A stretch of DNA of 64,000 bases from Mesorhizobium sp. B2-3-12 (GCF_006442205.1 NZ_VFVR01000001.1:682001-746000), one strand, 5' to 3'; positions 18,380-31,333 are shown, counted from the stretch's first letter. Notes: generated by a model from the letters alone, not told the origin. Program-made: numbers and translations.

Positions 18380-20352
18380 CAGAGCATCATCCAGGTGACG
18401 AGTGCGGCAACGCCGATCAGCATGGCGAAGGCGTAGTGGTAGAGATAGCCGGTCTGCAGCTTGACGACGCGGTTGGTGACATCGACGACGCGTGCCGAAA
18501 TGCCGTCAGGTCCGAGCCCGTCGATGATGGTCCCGTCGCCGGTCTTCCACAGGAAGTGGCCGAGTGCCTTCGCCGGGCGCACGAACAAGAAGTCGTAGAG
18601 CTCGTCGAAATACCACTTGTTGAGCAGGAAGGCGTAGAGCCCGCGATGCTGCGCGGCGAGATTGGCCGGCATTTCCGGCGAGCGGATATAGAACTTCCAT
18701 GCCAGCGCCAGGCCGATCAGCATGGCGATGAAGGGCGACAACTCCACCCACAGCGGCAGTTCATGGATTTCATGCAGGATATGGTTGTCCGGCAGCGTGA
18801 ACAGCGACGCCTTCCAGAACTCGGCATAGCCTTCGCCGATGAAGGAATTGTGGAAGATGATGCCGGCAAACAGCGCACCAGCCGCCAGAATGAACAGCGG
18901 CACCAGCATCACCGGCGGCGATTCATGGACGTGATGCATCACCTCGTGGCTCGCCCGCGGCTTGCCATGGAAGGTCATGAAGATCAGCCGCCAGGAATAG
19001 AAGGAGGTGAAGCCGGCGGCGATGACCAACAGCACGAAGGCCAGGCCCGCGACGGAATTGTGCCCGGCAAAGGCCGTCTCGATGATGGCGTCCTTGGAGA
19101 AGAATCCGGCGGTACCGATAACGGTCACCGGAATGCCGACGCCGGTCAGCGCCAGCGTGCCGATCACCATCATCCAGTAGGTGGTCGGGATCAGCTTCCT
19201 CAGACCGCCCATCTTGCGCATGTCCTGCTCGTCGGAGACGGCATGGATGACCGAGCCCGAGCCGAGGAACAGCAGCGCCTTGAAGAAGGCATGCGTGAAC
19301 AGGTGGAAGATCGCCGCGCCATAGGCGCCGACGCCGAGCGCCACGAACATGTAGCCGAGCTGCGAACAGGTCGAATAGGCGATGACGCGCTTGATGTCGT
19401 TCTGGACGAGACCGACGGTCGCGGCGAAGAAAGCGGTGAAGGCGCCGATGAAGGTCACCACCGTCAGCGCCGAATGCGACAGCTCGAACAGCGGCGACAG
19501 CCGCGCCAGCATGAACACGCCGGCCGTCACCATGGTGGCGGCATGGATGAGTGCCGACACCGGTGTCGGGCCTTCCATGGCGTCGGGCAGCCAGGTGTGC
19601 AGCGGCACCTGCGCCGACTTGCCCATGGCGCCCATGAACAGCAGCAGGCACACGACCGTCATCGCCGCCTGCTTGTCCAGCGCATGGCCGAGGAAGGTGA
19701 GCACAGCAGCCCCCTGCGGTGCGCCTTCAGCCGGGATGAACGTCGCCGCATTGGCGAAGATGGTGCCGAGACTGACCGAGCCGAACAGCACGAACACGCC
19801 GAAAATGCCGAGCGCGAAGCCGAAATCGCCGACGCGGTTGACGACGAAGGCCTTGATGGCCGCGGCATTGGCCGAGGGCTTCTTGTACCAGAAACCGATC
19901 AGCAGGTAGGACGCGAGGCCCACCCCTTCCCAGCCGAAGAACATTTGCACCAGGTTGTCTGCCGTCACCAGCATCAGCATGGCGAAGGTGAACAGCGACA
20001 GATAGGCGAAGAAGCGCGGCCGGTTCGGATCGTGGTGCATGTAGCCGATCGAATAGATATGAACCAGCGCCGACACGGTGTTGACCACCACCAGCATCAC
20101 CACCGTCAGCGTGTCGATCCTGAGCGCCCAGGAGACGTCCAGCCCGCCGGACTGGATCCAGTGCAGCACCGGCACGGTGAACACGTCGCCGTGGCCGAAG
20201 CCGACGCTGAAGAAGGCAACCCAAGACAGCACCGCCGAGATCACCAGGAAGCCCGAGGTGATGTATTCGGATGCCTTGGCGCCGAGCGCGTTGCCGAACA
20301 GGCCCACGATCAGGAAGCCGAGCAGCGGAAGGAAGACGATCGCTTGATACAT
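18379..20352 (-). CDS. nuoL: NADH-quinone oxidoreductase subunit L
   Basis: A 657-residue distal pump subunit with the long C-terminal amphipathic helix that runs along the membrane arm. The motifs [40 protein letters not shown] and [20 protein letters not shown] are typical. It begins 10 nt after nuoK. A very long open frame on the other strand is an artefact of the GC-rich codon pattern. Confidence 0.97.
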   Translation of the reverse strand: MYQAIVFLPLLGFLIVGLFGNALGAKASEYITSGFLVISAVLSWVAFFSVGFGHGDVFTVPVLHWIQSGGLDVSWALRIDTLTVVMLVVVNTVSALVHIYSIGYMHHDPNRPRFFAYLSLFTFAMLMLVTADNLVQMFFGWEGVGLASYLLIGFWYKKPSANAAAIKAFVVNRVGDFGFALGIFGVFVLFGSVSLGTIFANAATFIPAEGAPQGAAVLTFLGHALDKQAAMTVVCLLLFMGAMGKSAQVPLHTWLPDAMEGPTPVSALIHAATMVTAGVFMLARLSPLFELSHSALTVVTFIGAFTAFFAATVGLVQNDIKRVIAYSTCSQLGYMFVALGVGAYGAAIFHLFTHAFFKALLFLGSGSVIHAVSDEQDMRKMGGLRKLIPTTYWMMVIGTLALTGVGIPVTVIGTAGFFSKDAIIETAFAGHNSVAGLAFVLLVIAAGFTSFYSWRLIFMTFHGKPRASHEVMHHVHESPPVMLVPLFILAAGALFAGIIFHNSFIGEGYAEFWKASLFTLPDNHILHEIHELPLWVELSPFIAMLIGLALAWKFYIRSPEMPANLAAQHRGLYAFLLNKWYFDELYDFLFVRPAKALGHFLWKTGDGTIIDGLGPDGISARVVDVTNRVVKLQTGYLYHYAFAMLIGVAALVTWMML

Positions 20353-20362
20353 AGTCGCCCCG

Positions 20363-20671
20363 TCAACCCTTCATCATGTTCACGTCTTCGACCGCGATCG
20401 AGCCGCGGTTGCGGAAGAAGACGACGAGAATGGCAAGTCCGATCGCGGCTTCAGCCGCCGCGACCGTCAGCACGAACAGCGCGAACACCTGGCCGACCAG
20501 ATCGCCGAGCGCCGCCGAGAAGGCGACGAAATTGATGTTGACCGCCAGCAGAATCAGCTCGACCGACATCAGGATGACGATGACGTTCTTGCGGTTCAGG
20601 AAGATGCCGAACACGCCGAGCGTGAACAGGATCGCCGATACGGTCAGATAATGTGCGATGCCGACGACCAT
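20363..20671 (-). CDS. nuoK: NADH-quinone oxidoreductase subunit K
   Basis: A 102-residue subunit with three membrane helices and the conserved proton-path glutamates in [11 protein letters not shown] and [13 protein letters not shown]. It is separated from nuoJ by one base. The length is exact for the family. Confidence 0.97.
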   Translation of the reverse strand: MVVGIAHYLTVSAILFTLGVFGIFLNRKNVIVILMSVELILLAVNINFVAFSAALGDLVGQVFALFVLTVAAAEAAIGLAILVVFFRNRGSIAVEDVNMMKG

Positions 20672-20672
20672 C

Positions 20673-21293
20673 TCAGACTCCTTCGCCCGACTTGACCTTG
20701 CGGATTTCCATGCCGGTCGCCGGCGTGCGGCCGACCTGGGCTGCGATCGACTGCCGCTTGACCCCTTCCTTGTGGCGCAGCGTCAAGACGATGGCGCCGA
20801 TCATGGCGACCAGCAGGATGAAGCCCGAAATCTGGAAGTAGTAGAGGTAGTCGGTATAGAGGATGTCGCCGAGCGCGGCCGTGTTAGAACGCGCGGCGAG
20901 GTCCGGAATTGGCTTTGCGACCGTCGAGGCGAGTTTTGGCGCGAAGGTGTAGCCGCCGAGCACGATGATCAGCTCCGCCGCCAGGATCAGCCCGACCAGC
21001 GCGCCGATCGGCGCGTATTGCAGGGCGCCGCTCTTCAGCTCGGCGAAATCGACGTCGAGCATCATGACGACGAACAGGAACAGCACCATCACCGCGCCGA
21101 CATAGACGACGAGCAGGATCATCGCCAGGAACTCGGCGCCGGTCAGCATGAACAGACCGGCGGCGTTGAAGAAGGTCAGGATCAGGAACAGCACCGAATG
21201 CACGGGGTTGCGCGACGAAATGACCATGAACGCCGATGCCACCGCGACAAAGGCGAAGAGGTAGAAAAAGGCCGCCTCTAGTCCACTCAGCAT
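20673..21293 (-). CDS. nuoJ: NADH-quinone oxidoreductase subunit J
   Basis: A 206-residue membrane subunit with five helices; the conserved helix 3 region [20 protein letters not shown] is present. It follows a 261-bp spacer with hairpins after nuoI, the only large gap within the nuo genes, and is followed at once by nuoK. Confidence 0.95.
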   Translation of the reverse strand: MLSGLEAAFFYLFAFVAVASAFMVISSRNPVHSVLFLILTFFNAAGLFMLTGAEFLAMILLVVYVGAVMVLFLFVVMMLDVDFAELKSGALQYAPIGALVGLILAAELIIVLGGYTFAPKLASTVAKPIPDLAARSNTAALGDILYTDYLYYFQISGFILLVAMIGAIVLTLRHKEGVKRQSIAAQVGRTPATGMEIRKVKSGEGV

Positions 21294-21317
21294 TGGGGAT
21301 CCCCCGGGTTCCTGTCC

Positions 21318-21339
21318 AAACAGGACGCTCGTCCTGTTT
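21318..21339. terminator. Perfect hairpin in the nuoI-nuoJ spacer
   Basis: The 9-bp stem AAACAGGAC / GTCCTGTTT has a 4-nt loop and lies 24 nt before the nuoJ start. There is no long T run in the direction of transcription, so it may pause polymerase or mark an mRNA processing end rather than terminate. Confidence 0.5.
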
Positions 21340-21422
21340 GTTGTCTTTGGCTTCGTCCCGCCTCCGGTAGCGAAGCCGCGTTGTCCTTAGACGTGCGACG
21401 TCGCGCCGTCCACTTTCTTGTT

Positions 21423-21546
21423 CCTTCTCCCCGTTCACGGGGAGAAGGTGGCCCGAAGGGCCGGATGAGGGGCAGCGCGGAGATTTGCAGCCTTGGCGCC
21501 GCCCTCATCTGCCTGCCGGCATCTTCTCCCCGTGAATGGGGAGAAG
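21423..21546. repeat. Compound palindromic repeat in the nuoI-nuoJ spacer
   Basis: It has nested hairpins: CTTCTCCCC-GTTCAC-type arms at both ends (about 21424-21446 and 21523-21546) and GGCCCGAAGGGCC near 21451. The same GGGGAGAAGGTGGCCCGAAG core with the following GATGAGGGG is present inside cobE at 44100-44136, so this is a mobile or recombining repeat family. The left end is 130 nt from nuoJ. Confidence 0.75.
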
Positions 21547-21554
21547 CACGCTAA

Positions 21555-22046
21555 TCACCGATAAGGCGAGTCCAGCGAGATGTTGCGCGCCAGTTCGCGC
21601 TCCCACCGGTCGCCATTCGCCAACAGCTTGTCCTTGTCGTAGTAGAGTTCCTCGCGCGTCTCCGTCGCGAACTCGAAATTCGGCCCCTCGACAATGGCGT
21701 CGACCGGGCAGGCTTCCTGGCAGAAGCCGCAATAGATGCACTTCACCATATCGATGTCGTAGCGCACGGTGCGGCGCGTGCCGTCATTGCGGCGCGGCCC
21801 GGCCTCGATGGTGATGGCCTGCGCCGGGCAGATCGCCTCGCACAATTTGCAGGCAATGCAGCGTTCCTCGCCATTGGGATAGCGGCGCAGCGCATGCTCG
21901 CCCCGGAAGCGCGGGCTGGTCGGCCCCTTCTCATGCGGATAGTTGATCGTCTCCTTCGGCGCGAAGAACTGGCGCATCGACAGGAAGAAGGCGCTGACGA
22001 AATCCTGCAGCAGCAGCGATTTGGCGGCCTGGGACAGAGCACTCAT
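21555..22046 (-). CDS. nuoI: NADH-quinone oxidoreductase subunit I
   Basis: A 163-residue iron-sulfur subunit of the hydrophilic arm holding two [4Fe-4S] clusters. The two ferredoxin motifs are [14 protein letters not shown] and [14 protein letters not shown]. The ATG overlaps the stop of the small membrane-protein gene upstream (ATGA). The length is normal. Confidence 0.97.
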   Translation of the reverse strand: MSALSQAAKSLLLQDFVSAFFLSMRQFFAPKETINYPHEKGPTSPRFRGEHALRRYPNGEERCIACKLCEAICPAQAITIEAGPRRNDGTRRTVRYDIDMVKCIYCGFCQEACPVDAIVEGPNFEFATETREELYYDKDKLLANGDRWERELARNISLDSPYR

Positions 22047-22300
22047 TCAGCACCCCCAAATACTTGAATTGCGGTGACGGCGCCAACAAACCCGAACAGG
22101 ATCGGCATCAGGAAGCGATACGCGGCTCTCGTGAGCGACGCCACTTGCTGCCTATCCCAACTAAATATAGGAGCGCGGTAGTTTGCGGAGAGCTTCTGCC
22201 CCTGCTGTCGTAGCACATAAGGCAACACAACAACATTGCCGAACATGGCAACAAGCAGGCCGGCAACAACTCCCAAAAAACCCGCAGATATATCACTCAT
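22043..22300 (-). CDS. Small membrane protein of unknown function inside the nuo operon
   Basis: An 85-residue protein starting at ATG 22300. Two hydrophobic helices (about residues 7-30 and 62-80) flank a short polar region. The start codon shares its first base with the nuoH stop (TGATG) and the stop overlaps the nuoI start (ATGA), so it is fully coupled on both sides. The base composition is visibly less GC-rich than its neighbours. Complex I has no standard subunit at this place. It may be an accessory or assembly factor, or a recent insertion; I do not recognise the family. A longer frame beginning at 22558 only mirrors nuoH. Confidence 0.75.
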   Translation of the reverse strand: MSDISAGFLGVVAGLLVAMFGNVVVLPYVLRQQGQKLSANYRAPIFSWDRQQVASLTRAAYRFLMPILFGFVGAVTAIQVFGGAE

Positions 22301-23343
22301 CACGCAAACCCCGTGATCTTGAGGAAAGCAGCGGTGGCGACGACCATGAACAGCGAGATCGGCAGGAACACTTTCCAGCCCAGCCGCATCAGCTGGTCGT
22401 AGCGGTAGCGCGGCACGAAGGCCTTCACCATCGAGATGCCGAAGAACACGAAGCAGACCTTCAGCACGAACCAGATGACGCCCGGCACCCAGGTGAAGGG
22501 CGCGAAGTCGAAGGGCGGCAGCCAGCCGCCGAGGAACAGGATGGTGGCCAGCGCGCACATCAGGACGATGGCGACATACTCGCCCAGGAAGAACAGCAGG
22601 AACGGCGTCGAGGAATATTCGACCATGTGGCCGGCGACCAGCTCCGATTCGGCTTCGACCAGATCGAAGGGCGGCCGGTTCGTCTCGGCCAGCGCCGAGA
22701 TGAAGAAGATGATGAACATCGGGAACAGCGCCAGCCAGTTCCAGTCGAGGAAGGTGTTGGGCAGGCCAAGCCGCGTGCCAATTCCGTCATGCTGCGACAG
22801 CACGATATCGCTGAGGTTGAGCGAGCCGGCGGTCAGCAGAACGGTGACGATGACGAAGCCGATCGAGACCTCGTAGGACACCATCTGCGCCGCCGAACGC
22901 AGCGCGCCGAGGAATGGATATTTCGAGTTGGACGCCCAGCCGCCCATGATAACGCCATAAACCTCCAGCGAGGAGATGGCGAAGACATAGAGGATGCCGA
23001 CATTGACGTTGGCGATCGCCCAGCCCTCATTGACCGGAATGACCGCCCAGGCCGAGATCGCCAGCACCGCCGAGACCAGCGGCGCCAGGAGGAACACCCC
23101 CTTGTTGGCGCCGGACGGGATGACCGGTTCCTTAAAGACGAATTTCAGCAGGTCGGCAAAGGCCTGCAGCGTACCCCAGGGGCCGACGACATTCGGGCCG
23201 CGGCGCAATTGCACGGCCGCCCAGATCTTGCGGTCGGCGTAGAGAATGTAGGCGACGAAGACCAAAAGGATAACGATCAGCACGACCGATTTCAGTAGAA
23301 TGATCAGCGCCGGCAGCACGTAGAAGGAGAAGAAGGTGTCCAT
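22300..23343 (-). CDS. nuoH: NADH-quinone oxidoreductase subunit H
   Basis: A 347-residue membrane subunit that joins the peripheral and membrane arms and forms much of the quinone site. Conserved loops are [20 protein letters not shown] and [19 protein letters not shown]. The ATG at 23343 follows the nuoG stop by 2 nt; a longer frame overlaps nuoG. The length is normal. Confidence 0.96.
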   Translation of the reverse strand: MDTFFSFYVLPALIILLKSVVLIVILLVFVAYILYADRKIWAAVQLRRGPNVVGPWGTLQAFADLLKFVFKEPVIPSGANKGVFLLAPLVSAVLAISAWAVIPVNEGWAIANVNVGILYVFAISSLEVYGVIMGGWASNSKYPFLGALRSAAQMVSYEVSIGFVIVTVLLTAGSLNLSDIVLSQHDGIGTRLGLPNTFLDWNWLALFPMFIIFFISALAETNRPPFDLVEAESELVAGHMVEYSSTPFLLFFLGEYVAIVLMCALATILFLGGWLPPFDFAPFTWVPGVIWFVLKVCFVFFGISMVKAFVPRYRYDQLMRLGWKVFLPISLFMVVATAAFLKITGFA

Positions 23344-23345
23344 GC

Positions 23346-25427
23346 TTATTCCGCCGCCTGCTTGAAGCCGCTCTTGGCCAATGCCGAGCATTCAGCCATC
23401 ACGGCCGACGCGCGCGCGATCGGATTGGTCAGGTAGAAATCCGTGACCGGCGAGGTGAACGTGCCCTTGTTCAGCCGCCCGCCGAGCTTCGCCACATTGG
23501 CGATGTCCTCGGCATTGCCGGCCGCGACCTGATCGATGCGGGCCAGATGCGGGTATTCGCCATAAAGCTTGGCACGCAGCTGCGGCAGCGAGTCGAACGG
23601 CAGCTTCTTGCCCAGCACATCCGATAGGGCTCTCAAGATCGCCCAATCCTCGCGCGCATCGCCCGGCGCGAAGCCGGCGCGGTTGGTCTGCTGCACACGC
23701 CCCTCGGTGTTGACGTAGGTGCCGGACTTCTCCGTATAGGCCGCCGCCGGCAGGATGACATTGGCGCGGTGCGCGCCGGCGTCGCCATGCGTGCCGACAT
23801 AGACGACGAAGGCGCCGCCGGTCTTCGACATATCGATCTCGTCGGCGCCGAGCAGGAACAGCACGTCCGTTTCGCCCAGCATGCCGGCTACGGTCTTGCC
23901 GCCCTCGCCCGGCACGAAGCCGAGGTCGAGGCCGCCGACGCGCGCCGCCGCATTGTGCAGCACGGCAAAGCCGTTCCAGTCCGCCCGGGCAGCATTCACG
24001 GCAGCGGCGAGCCTGGCCGCCTGGCCGAGCACGGCCGCGCCATCGGCGCGCGCCAGCGCACCTTGGCCGACGATGATCAGGGGATGCGTCGCCTTCTTCA
24101 GCGTCTGGAAGAACTTGCCGTTGCCGTCCGCCAGATCCTTAAGCGAATCCGGCCCGGCGCCCAGCTGTTCGTAGTCATAGCGCGTGTCGCCGACATCGCC
24201 GATGACGCCGACCGGGAGATTGCCGAGACGCCAGCGCTTGCGGATGCGGGCATTGAGCACCGAGGCCTCGTAGCGCGGATTGGCGCCGATGATCAGCACC
24301 GCGTCGGCCTGCTCGATGCCTTCGATGGTCGGGTTGAAGATATAGCTGGCGCGTCCGAGCGCTGGATCGAGTGCCGCGCCATCCTGGCGGCAATCGGTGT
24401 TCTTCGAGCCAAGCGAGGCCATCAGGAGCTTCAGAGCGTAGATCTCCTCCACCGCCGCCAGATCGCCTGATATCGCGCCAATCTTGTCGGGAGCTGCCGC
24501 CGAAACCGCGCCCTTGATCGCCGCGAAGGCCTCGGCCCAGCTTGCCGGAACCAGCTTGCCGTCCTTGCGTACATAGGGGCGGTCGAGGCGCTGCGTGCGC
24601 AGGCCGTCCCAGATGAAGCGGGTCTTGTCGGAAATCCATTCCTCGTTCACCTGCTCGTTGACGCGCGGCAGGATGCGCATCACTTCGCGGCCACGGCTGT
24701 CGACGCGGATCGCCGAGCCGACGGCGTCCATGACGTCGATGGATTCGGTCTTGGTCAGTTCCCACGGCCGCGCCTGGAAGGCGAAAGGCTTCGAGGTCAG
24801 CGCGCCGACTGGGCAGAGATCGATGACATTGCCCTGCAGCTCCGAGGTCATCGCCTGTTCGAGATAGGTGGTGATCTCCGCATCCTCGCCACGGCCGATC
24901 AGGCCAAGTTCGGAAATGCCGGCAACCTCGGTGGTGAAGCGGACGCAGCGCGTGCAGTGGATGCAGCGGTTCATCACCGTCTTGACCAGCGGGCCGATAT
25001 ACTTGTCTTCGACCGCGCGCTTGTTCTCGTGATAGCGCGAGGAATCGACGCCGAAGGCCATCGCCTGGTCCTGCAGGTCGCACTCGCCGCCCTGGTCGCA
25101 TATCGGGCAATCCAGCGGATGGTTGATCAGCAGGAATTCCATCACGCCTTCCCGGGCCTTCTTGACCATCGGCGTGTTGGTGAAGATTTCCGGCGGCTCG
25201 CCATTGGGGCCGGGGCGCAGGTCGCGCACGCCCATGGCGCAGGAGGCCTGAGGCTTGGGCGGCCCGCCCTTCACCTCGATCAGGCACATGCGGCAATTGC
25301 CGGCGATCGACAGCCGCTCATGGAAGCAGAAGCGCGGCACTTCCGCGCCAGCGTCCTCCGCCGCCTGCAGCAGCGTGTAGTGGTCGGGTACAGTGATTTC
25401 TTTCCCGTCGACCTTGAGCTTTGCCAT
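23346..25427 (-). CDS. nuoG: NADH-quinone oxidoreductase subunit G
   Basis: A 693-residue subunit with an N-terminal [2Fe-2S] ferredoxin domain ([15 protein letters not shown]), a His/Cys-ligated cluster region ([17 protein letters not shown]), a [4Fe-4S] motif ([10 protein letters not shown]) and a C-terminal molybdopterin-oxidoreductase-like domain without cofactor. The start [18 protein letters not shown] is conserved. It follows the H3TH gene by 73 nt. Confidence 0.96.
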   Translation of the reverse strand: MAKLKVDGKEITVPDHYTLLQAAEDAGAEVPRFCFHERLSIAGNCRMCLIEVKGGPPKPQASCAMGVRDLRPGPNGEPPEIFTNTPMVKKAREGVMEFLLINHPLDCPICDQGGECDLQDQAMAFGVDSSRYHENKRAVEDKYIGPLVKTVMNRCIHCTRCVRFTTEVAGISELGLIGRGEDAEITTYLEQAMTSELQGNVIDLCPVGALTSKPFAFQARPWELTKTESIDVMDAVGSAIRVDSRGREVMRILPRVNEQVNEEWISDKTRFIWDGLRTQRLDRPYVRKDGKLVPASWAEAFAAIKGAVSAAAPDKIGAISGDLAAVEEIYALKLLMASLGSKNTDCRQDGAALDPALGRASYIFNPTIEGIEQADAVLIIGANPRYEASVLNARIRKRWRLGNLPVGVIGDVGDTRYDYEQLGAGPDSLKDLADGNGKFFQTLKKATHPLIIVGQGALARADGAAVLGQAARLAAAVNAARADWNGFAVLHNAAARVGGLDLGFVPGEGGKTVAGMLGETDVLFLLGADEIDMSKTGGAFVVYVGTHGDAGAHRANVILPAAAYTEKSGTYVNTEGRVQQTNRAGFAPGDAREDWAILRALSDVLGKKLPFDSLPQLRAKLYGEYPHLARIDQVAAGNAEDIANVAKLGGRLNKGTFTSPVTDFYLTNPIARASAVMAECSALAKSGFKQAAE

Positions 25428-25500
25428 TCGTCTCAAACCCCTGCGGATTTCCCGCAATCTCATTTTCCGGGCGCGGCAGACGCAGCGCCCGACATTTCAT

Positions 25501-26196
25501 TCACTTCTTCGCGGCCAGCGCCGTGGCCTGGCCGGTCCAGTCGTCGCGGCCGATGCGGCCGTTGAACGACAGATAATCGTCGACCCAGGCGATCTCTTGC
25601 GGCGACCATGCGGCGATCTGGGCGTAAGTCCAGACACCCAAGCCGTTCAGCACCTTCTCCAGCTTCGGGCCGATGCCCGATATCGCCTTCAGGTCCGAAG
25701 GCTTCGCCGGCCTGTCCATGGCCTTGGGCTGCCGGAAATCCTCGGGCATCAGCACGTCGGGCACATCGCCCGTTGCCGGACGCGCGGCGGCCGCTGGCGC
25801 CGTGGTGGCGGCTTCCCTGGCGGCAATGTCGGTGACTTCCTGGGCAAAGGACTGCGCCTCGGCGATCAGGGTCTTGGCCCTCGCCCGCGCCCGGGTGGAC
25901 GAAGAGTTCGCATCCTCGAATTGCTCGATCCTGGCCTCGAAATCCTCGATCAGCGGCTGCATGAGGCGCTGCGACGCCTCGGCGGCGCCCGAAAGCGCGC
26001 CCATCCATACGCCGAACGCATGATTGGCGAGCCCGATGCCAAGCGCCGACATCGCTGCCGCACCCGCGACAGGATGCACAAAAAGGTTGACGGCGCTGGC
26101 CATCTCCTTCGGCATCATCCTGGTCAGGTCCTGGTTCATCTTCTCGATCTGGTCCAAATTGGGCATCAATGGGTAGGGTGTCGAATACGGCGCCAT
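25501..26196 (-). CDS. H3TH/helix-hairpin-helix protein between nuoF and nuoG (COG3743-like)
   Basis: A 231-residue protein. Residues about 40-75 form a hydrophobic segment, 80-125 a charged helix resembling phasins, then an Ala/Pro linker, then a C-terminal H3TH domain (LKAISGIGPKLEKVLNGLGV, then AQIAAWSPQEIAWVDDYL). In other rhizobia this domain is, to my knowledge, fused to the C-terminus of NuoE; here NuoE lacks it and a separate gene carries it. AGGAGA precedes ATG 26196. Though called a predicted 5' nuclease domain, its position suggests a role with complex I; neither is shown. Confidence 0.75.
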   Translation of the reverse strand: MAPYSTPYPLMPNLDQIEKMNQDLTRMMPKEMASAVNLFVHPVAGAAAMSALGIGLANHAFGVWMGALSGAAEASQRLMQPLIEDFEARIEQFEDANSSSTRARARAKTLIAEAQSFAQEVTDIAAREAATTAPAAAARPATGDVPDVLMPEDFRQPKAMDRPAKPSDLKAISGIGPKLEKVLNGLGVWTYAQIAAWSPQEIAWVDDYLSFNGRIGRDDWTGQATALAAKK

Positions 26197-26261
26197 AGGG
26201 TTCTCCTGGTCGTTTCTTCGTTCGCCCCGCCCCGTTTTCTTCCCGCCTTCAAAGTTTCTTC

Positions 26262-27566
<1,305 letters not shown>

Positions 27567-27576
27567 TTTTCGTCCC

Positions 27577-28599
27577 TCAGACCGGCTTCTTGGTCGGCTT
27601 GGCGGCAGGCTGCTTGGTCTCCGGCGCCTTGAAGGCGCTGCCCGGTTCGGCCCGGTTCTTCGGTCCACTGCGTTGCTTTGGAGTCGCCTCGACCTCAGGA
27701 GCGGCCTTGTTGGCGTTGGCGGCCGAGTGGAGTGGTGCCGCAACGCTGGCAGCGCTCTCGGTGACCGGCGCGACCTTGGCCGGCGACGGCGTCTTCAACG
27801 TCGGGTTGGTCTCCGGCGCTGCGGTCTTTGGCCTGCTGGATTTTGACGGAGCGACCGGACCGGGCGCGGCTGGCGCGGCGGGGGCCGCCGGTGCCGGCAC
27901 TGGCGCGGCGATGATCGCGTCTGGCGCCGCCTTGGCGGCCCTGGCCGCTTCCCGGGCTTCCCGATCGCGGGTCGATTTGAGGATCGCCTTTTCACTCTTC
28001 AGCGTGGTGAGGCCGGAGGCCGGCTCCGAGCCGGTGCGGCCGTTCTGCGGCCCCGGCGCCACCGAAGCGCCCTTGCCGGCATCGTAGAGATCGATGATTT
28101 CGGCCAGCCGTTCCGGCGTCAGATCCTCGAACGTATCCTTGAACACCATGACCATCGGCGCGTTGACGCAGGCGCCGAGGCACTCGACCTCCTCCCACGA
28201 CAAGGTGCCCTTGTCGTTGGTGTGGAACTGGTCGTGATGGATTTTCGAGCGGCACACATCCATCAGCGCTTCCGAGCCGCGCAGCATGCAGGGCGTGGTG
28301 CCGCAGACCTGGATATGCGCGCGGGTGCCGACGGGATTGAGCTGATACTGCGTGTAGAAGGTCGCGACCTCGAGACCGCGAATACGCGGCATGCCGAGCA
28401 TGTCCGAAATCGTCTCGATCGCCGCCTTGGTGACCCAGCCTTCCTGCTCCTGCGCTATCATCAGCAGCGGAATGATCGCCGACTGCTCGCGCCCCTTCGG
28501 ATACTTCTTGATCCACTGCTTGGCCGCCGCCGCATTCGCCTTGTTGAAGGCGAAGGACGCTGGCTGGACGCTGGCTTCTGCGAGACGGCGGACTGACAT
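27577..28599 (-). CDS. nuoE: NADH-quinone oxidoreductase subunit E with Ala/Pro-rich C-terminal tail
   Basis: A 340-residue protein. The thioredoxin-like [2Fe-2S] domain occupies about residues 15-170, with cluster cysteines Cys99, Cys104, Cys140 and Cys144. Residues about 195-340 are a low-complexity tail rich in Ala, Pro, Lys and Thr, roughly doubling the usual length of 160-240. The H3TH domain found in this position in related species is absent and is encoded by a separate gene downstream of nuoF. The ATG shares one base with the nuoD stop. Confidence 0.93.
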   Translation of the reverse strand: MSVRRLAEASVQPASFAFNKANAAAAKQWIKKYPKGREQSAIIPLLMIAQEQEGWVTKAAIETISDMLGMPRIRGLEVATFYTQYQLNPVGTRAHIQVCGTTPCMLRGSEALMDVCRSKIHHDQFHTNDKGTLSWEEVECLGACVNAPMVMVFKDTFEDLTPERLAEIIDLYDAGKGASVAPGPQNGRTGSEPASGLTTLKSEKAILKSTRDREAREAARAAKAAPDAIIAAPVPAPAAPAAPAAPGPVAPSKSSRPKTAAPETNPTLKTPSPAKVAPVTESAASVAAPLHSAANANKAAPEVEATPKQRSGPKNRAEPGSAFKAPETKQPAAKPTKKPV

Positions 28600-29789
28600 T
28601 AGCGATCGACCTCACCAAACACGATGTCGAGGGAGCCAAGAACGGCGGTGACGTCGGCCAGCATGTGGCCGCGGCACAGGAAATCCATGGCTTGCAAATG
28701 CGCGAAACCCGGCGCGCGCAGCTTGCAGCGGTACGGCTTGTTGGTGCCGTCGGAGACGAGATAGACGCCGAACTCGCCCTTCGGCGCCTCGACCGCCGCA
28801 TAGACCTCGCCGGCCGGCACGCGATAGCCCTCGGTGTAGAGCTTGAAATGGTGGATCAGCGCTTCCATCGAGCGCTTCATCGCCTGGCGTTTGGGCGGCA
28901 CCACCTTGCCGTCGAGGTTCGACACCGGGCCGGTGCTTTCCTTGCCGAGCAGGAGATCGACGCACTGGCGCATGATCCTGGCCGACTGGCGCATTTCTTC
29001 CATGCGAACGAGGTAACGGTCGTAGCAGTCGCCGTTCTTGCCGATCGGGATGTCGAAATCCATCTCCGAATAGCATTCATAGGGCTGCGACTTGCGCAGG
29101 TCCCATGGCGAACCCGAGCCGCGCACCATGACGCCCGAAAAGCCCCAGGCCCAGGCATCTTCCAGCGAAACGATGCCGATATCGACATTGCGCTGCTTGA
29201 AGATGCGGTTGCCGGTGAGCAGCTTGTCGAGATCGTCGATCGACCTCAGGAAGGGATCGATCCACTTGCCGATATCCTCGACCAGCTGGCGCGGCAGATC
29301 CTGGTGGACGCCGCCGGGGCGGAAATAGGCGGCGTGCATGCGCGAGCCGGAGGCGCGCTCATAGAACACCATCAGCTTTTCGCGCTCGACGAAGCCCCAC
29401 AGCGGCGGCGTCAGCGCGCCGACGTCCATTGCCTGCGTCGTCACATTGAGAATGTGCGACATGATGCGGCCGATTTCGCAATAGAGCACGCGGATCAGCT
29501 GGCCGCGCCTCGGCACCTCGATGCCGAGCAGGCGCTCGGCCGCCAAGGCAAAGGCGTGCTCCTGGTTCATCGGCGCGCAATAGTCGAGCCGGTCGAGATA
29601 AGGCACCGCCTGCAGATAGGTTTTTGCCTCGATCAGCTTTTCCGTACCGCGATGCAAAAGCCCGATATGCGGATCGACCCGATCGACCACTTCGCCGTCC
29701 AACTCGAGAACCAGCCTCAGAACACCGTGCGCGGCAGGGTGCTGAGGTCCGAAGTTGATGTTAAAGTTGCGGACGGAGGTTTCAGCCAT
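28599..29789 (-). CDS. nuoD: NADH-quinone oxidoreductase subunit D
   Basis: A 396-residue 49-kDa-type subunit lining the quinone site, related to [NiFe]-hydrogenase large subunits. The N-terminal [20 protein letters not shown] and the C-terminal DIVFGEVDR are conserved. It is coupled to nuoC by a TAATG junction and to nuoE by a one-base overlap. The length is normal. Confidence 0.97.
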   Translation of the reverse strand: MAETSVRNFNINFGPQHPAAHGVLRLVLELDGEVVDRVDPHIGLLHRGTEKLIEAKTYLQAVPYLDRLDYCAPMNQEHAFALAAERLLGIEVPRRGQLIRVLYCEIGRIMSHILNVTTQAMDVGALTPPLWGFVEREKLMVFYERASGSRMHAAYFRPGGVHQDLPRQLVEDIGKWIDPFLRSIDDLDKLLTGNRIFKQRNVDIGIVSLEDAWAWGFSGVMVRGSGSPWDLRKSQPYECYSEMDFDIPIGKNGDCYDRYLVRMEEMRQSARIMRQCVDLLLGKESTGPVSNLDGKVVPPKRQAMKRSMEALIHHFKLYTEGYRVPAGEVYAAVEAPKGEFGVYLVSDGTNKPYRCKLRAPGFAHLQAMDFLCRGHMLADVTAVLGSLDIVFGEVDR

Positions 29790-30391
29790 TACTGCTTTGC
29801 CTTCTCATCCCCTGGCAGCACGTAATCCGTGCCTTCCCATGGGGACAGAAAATCGAAATTGCGGAATTCCTGCTTCAGTTCCACAGGCTCGTAGATGACG
29901 CGCTTGGCTTCGTCGTCGTAACGCACTTCGACGAAACCGGTCAGCGGGAAATCCTTGCGCAGCGGATGGCCTTCGAAACCGTAGTCGGTCAGCAGGCGGC
30001 GCAGGTCCGGATGGCCCGAAAACAGCACGCCATAGAGATCGTAAGTTTCGCGCTCGAACCAATCGGCGCCGGGATAGACGCCGGTGATCGAAGGCACCAT
30101 CGTCTCCTCGTCGGCCTGCACCTTGACCCGGATGCGCACATTCCGCTTCGGCGAAAGCAGGTGATAGACGACGTCGAAACGCTTGGCCCGCGACGGATAG
30201 TCGGCGCCGCAGACATCGATGATCGAGATGAACTGGCAGCGCGCATCGTCGCGCAGGAAGGCCATCACCTCGATCAGGTTTTCCGGCTCGACGTGAACGG
30301 TAAGCTCGCCATAAGCGAGCACAGCGTCACTGAAGCGCCCAGGCAGCTTCTCGCCGAGATAGGTCGACAGTTCGCTAAGGGATGCGGCCAT
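29789..30391 (-). CDS. nuoC: NADH-quinone oxidoreductase subunit C
   Basis: A 200-residue 30-kDa-type subunit. The signature [20 protein letters not shown] and the downstream [20 protein letters not shown] are diagnostic. ATG 30391 lies 4 nt after the nuoB stop; the longer open frame is read through nuoB. It is a separate gene and not fused to nuoD as in E. coli. Confidence 0.96.
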   Translation of the reverse strand: MAASLSELSTYLGEKLPGRFSDAVLAYGELTVHVEPENLIEVMAFLRDDARCQFISIIDVCGADYPSRAKRFDVVYHLLSPKRNVRIRVKVQADEETMVPSITGVYPGADWFERETYDLYGVLFSGHPDLRRLLTDYGFEGHPLRKDFPLTGFVEVRYDDEAKRVIYEPVELKQEFRNFDFLSPWEGTDYVLPGDEKAKQ

Positions 30392-30395
30392 GGAT

Positions 30396-30977
30396 TTACC
30401 GTTCGATCGTGCCGGTGCGGCGGATCTTCTTCTGCAGGAGAAGAATGCCGTAGAGCAGGGCTTCGGCGCTCGGCGGGCAGCCGGGCACATAGATGTCGAC
30501 CGGCACCACGCGGTCGCAGCCGCGCACCACCGAATAGGAATAGTGGTAGTAGCCGCCGCCATTGGCGCAGGAGCCCATCGAGATGACGTAGCGCGGCTCC
30601 GGCATCTGGTCGTAGACCTTGCGCAGCGCCGGCGCCATCTTGTTGGTCAGCGTGCCGGCGACGATCATGATGTCGGACTGCCGCGGCGACGCGCGCGGCG
30701 CGACACCGAACCGCTCCGAATCGTAACGCGGCATCGAGGTGTGGATCATCTCGACCGCGCAGCACGCCAGACCGAAGGTCATGAACATGAGCGAGCCGCT
30801 GCGCGCCCAGGTGATCAGCGCCTCGGTCGAGGTGACCAGAAAACCCTTGTCGGCAAGCTCATTGTTGATTTCGAGGAAGAAGGGATCGTCCTCCCCCACC
30901 GGCCTGCCGGTGTTGGGATCGATAATACCTTTGGGCTTCGGCGCGACGAGGGTGCCTGAACTGTCGTTCAATCCCAT
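30396..30977 (-). CDS. nuoB: NADH-quinone oxidoreductase subunit B
   Basis: A 193-residue subunit that holds the terminal [4Fe-4S] cluster N2. Its cysteines are in [33 protein letters not shown] and [14 protein letters not shown]. The start [17 protein letters not shown] overlaps the last codons of nuoA in another frame; an ATG seven codons earlier (30998) is possible but less likely. Confidence 0.95.
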   Translation of the reverse strand: MGLNDSSGTLVAPKPKGIIDPNTGRPVGEDDPFFLEINNELADKGFLVTSTEALITWARSGSLMFMTFGLACCAVEMIHTSMPRYDSERFGVAPRASPRQSDIMIVAGTLTNKMAPALRKVYDQMPEPRYVISMGSCANGGGYYHYSYSVVRGCDRVVPVDIYVPGCPPSAEALLYGILLLQKKIRRTGTIER

Positions 30978-31333
30978 TCCAGCGCTCCTTTTTTCCATTC
31001 ATAGGCAAAGCCGATGGTCAGCACTGCCAAAAAAACCATCATTGACCAGAAACCGAGCATGCCGATCTTCGAGAAGGACACTGCCCAGGGGAAGAGGAAG
31101 GCCACTTCCAGGTCGAATATAATGAACAGGATCGACACCAGGTAGAAGCGGATGTCGAATTTCATGCGGGCGTCGTCGAACGAGTTGAAACCGCACTCGT
31201 AGGCGGAAAGCTTTTCGGGATCCGGGTTGCGGTAGGCCACCAGGAACGGCGCGACCAGCAGCGCCAGACCGACCACCAGCGCCACGCCGATAAACAAGAC
31301 GATGGGCAGGTACGAGCTGAGGAGTGCGTTCAT
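30968..31333 (-). CDS. nuoA: NADH-quinone oxidoreductase subunit A
   Basis: A 121-residue membrane subunit with three helices and the conserved loop [20 protein letters not shown]. It is the first gene of the 14-gene nuo operon. The ATG at 31333 is preferred over one eight codons upstream. The C-terminus overlaps the nuoB start by 10 nt. Confidence 0.96.
   Translation of the reverse strand: MNALLSSYLPIVLFIGVALVVGLALLVAPFLVAYRNPDPEKLSAYECGFNSFDDARMKFDIRFYLVSILFIIFDLEVAFLFPWAVSFSKIGMLGFWSMMVFLAVLTIGFAYEWKKGALEWD

Noticed and set aside
18364..20535. 723-codon open frame antisense to nuoL
   Set aside because: It mirrors nuoL, has a His/Arg/Gln/Asp-rich composition typical of antisense frames in GC-rich DNA, and no ribosome-binding site or domain.
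22301..22558. N-terminal extension of the small membrane protein between nuoH and nuoI
   Set aside because: The extra 86 residues are the antisense-like frame of nuoH; the start at 22300 overlaps the nuoH stop as in the other junctions.
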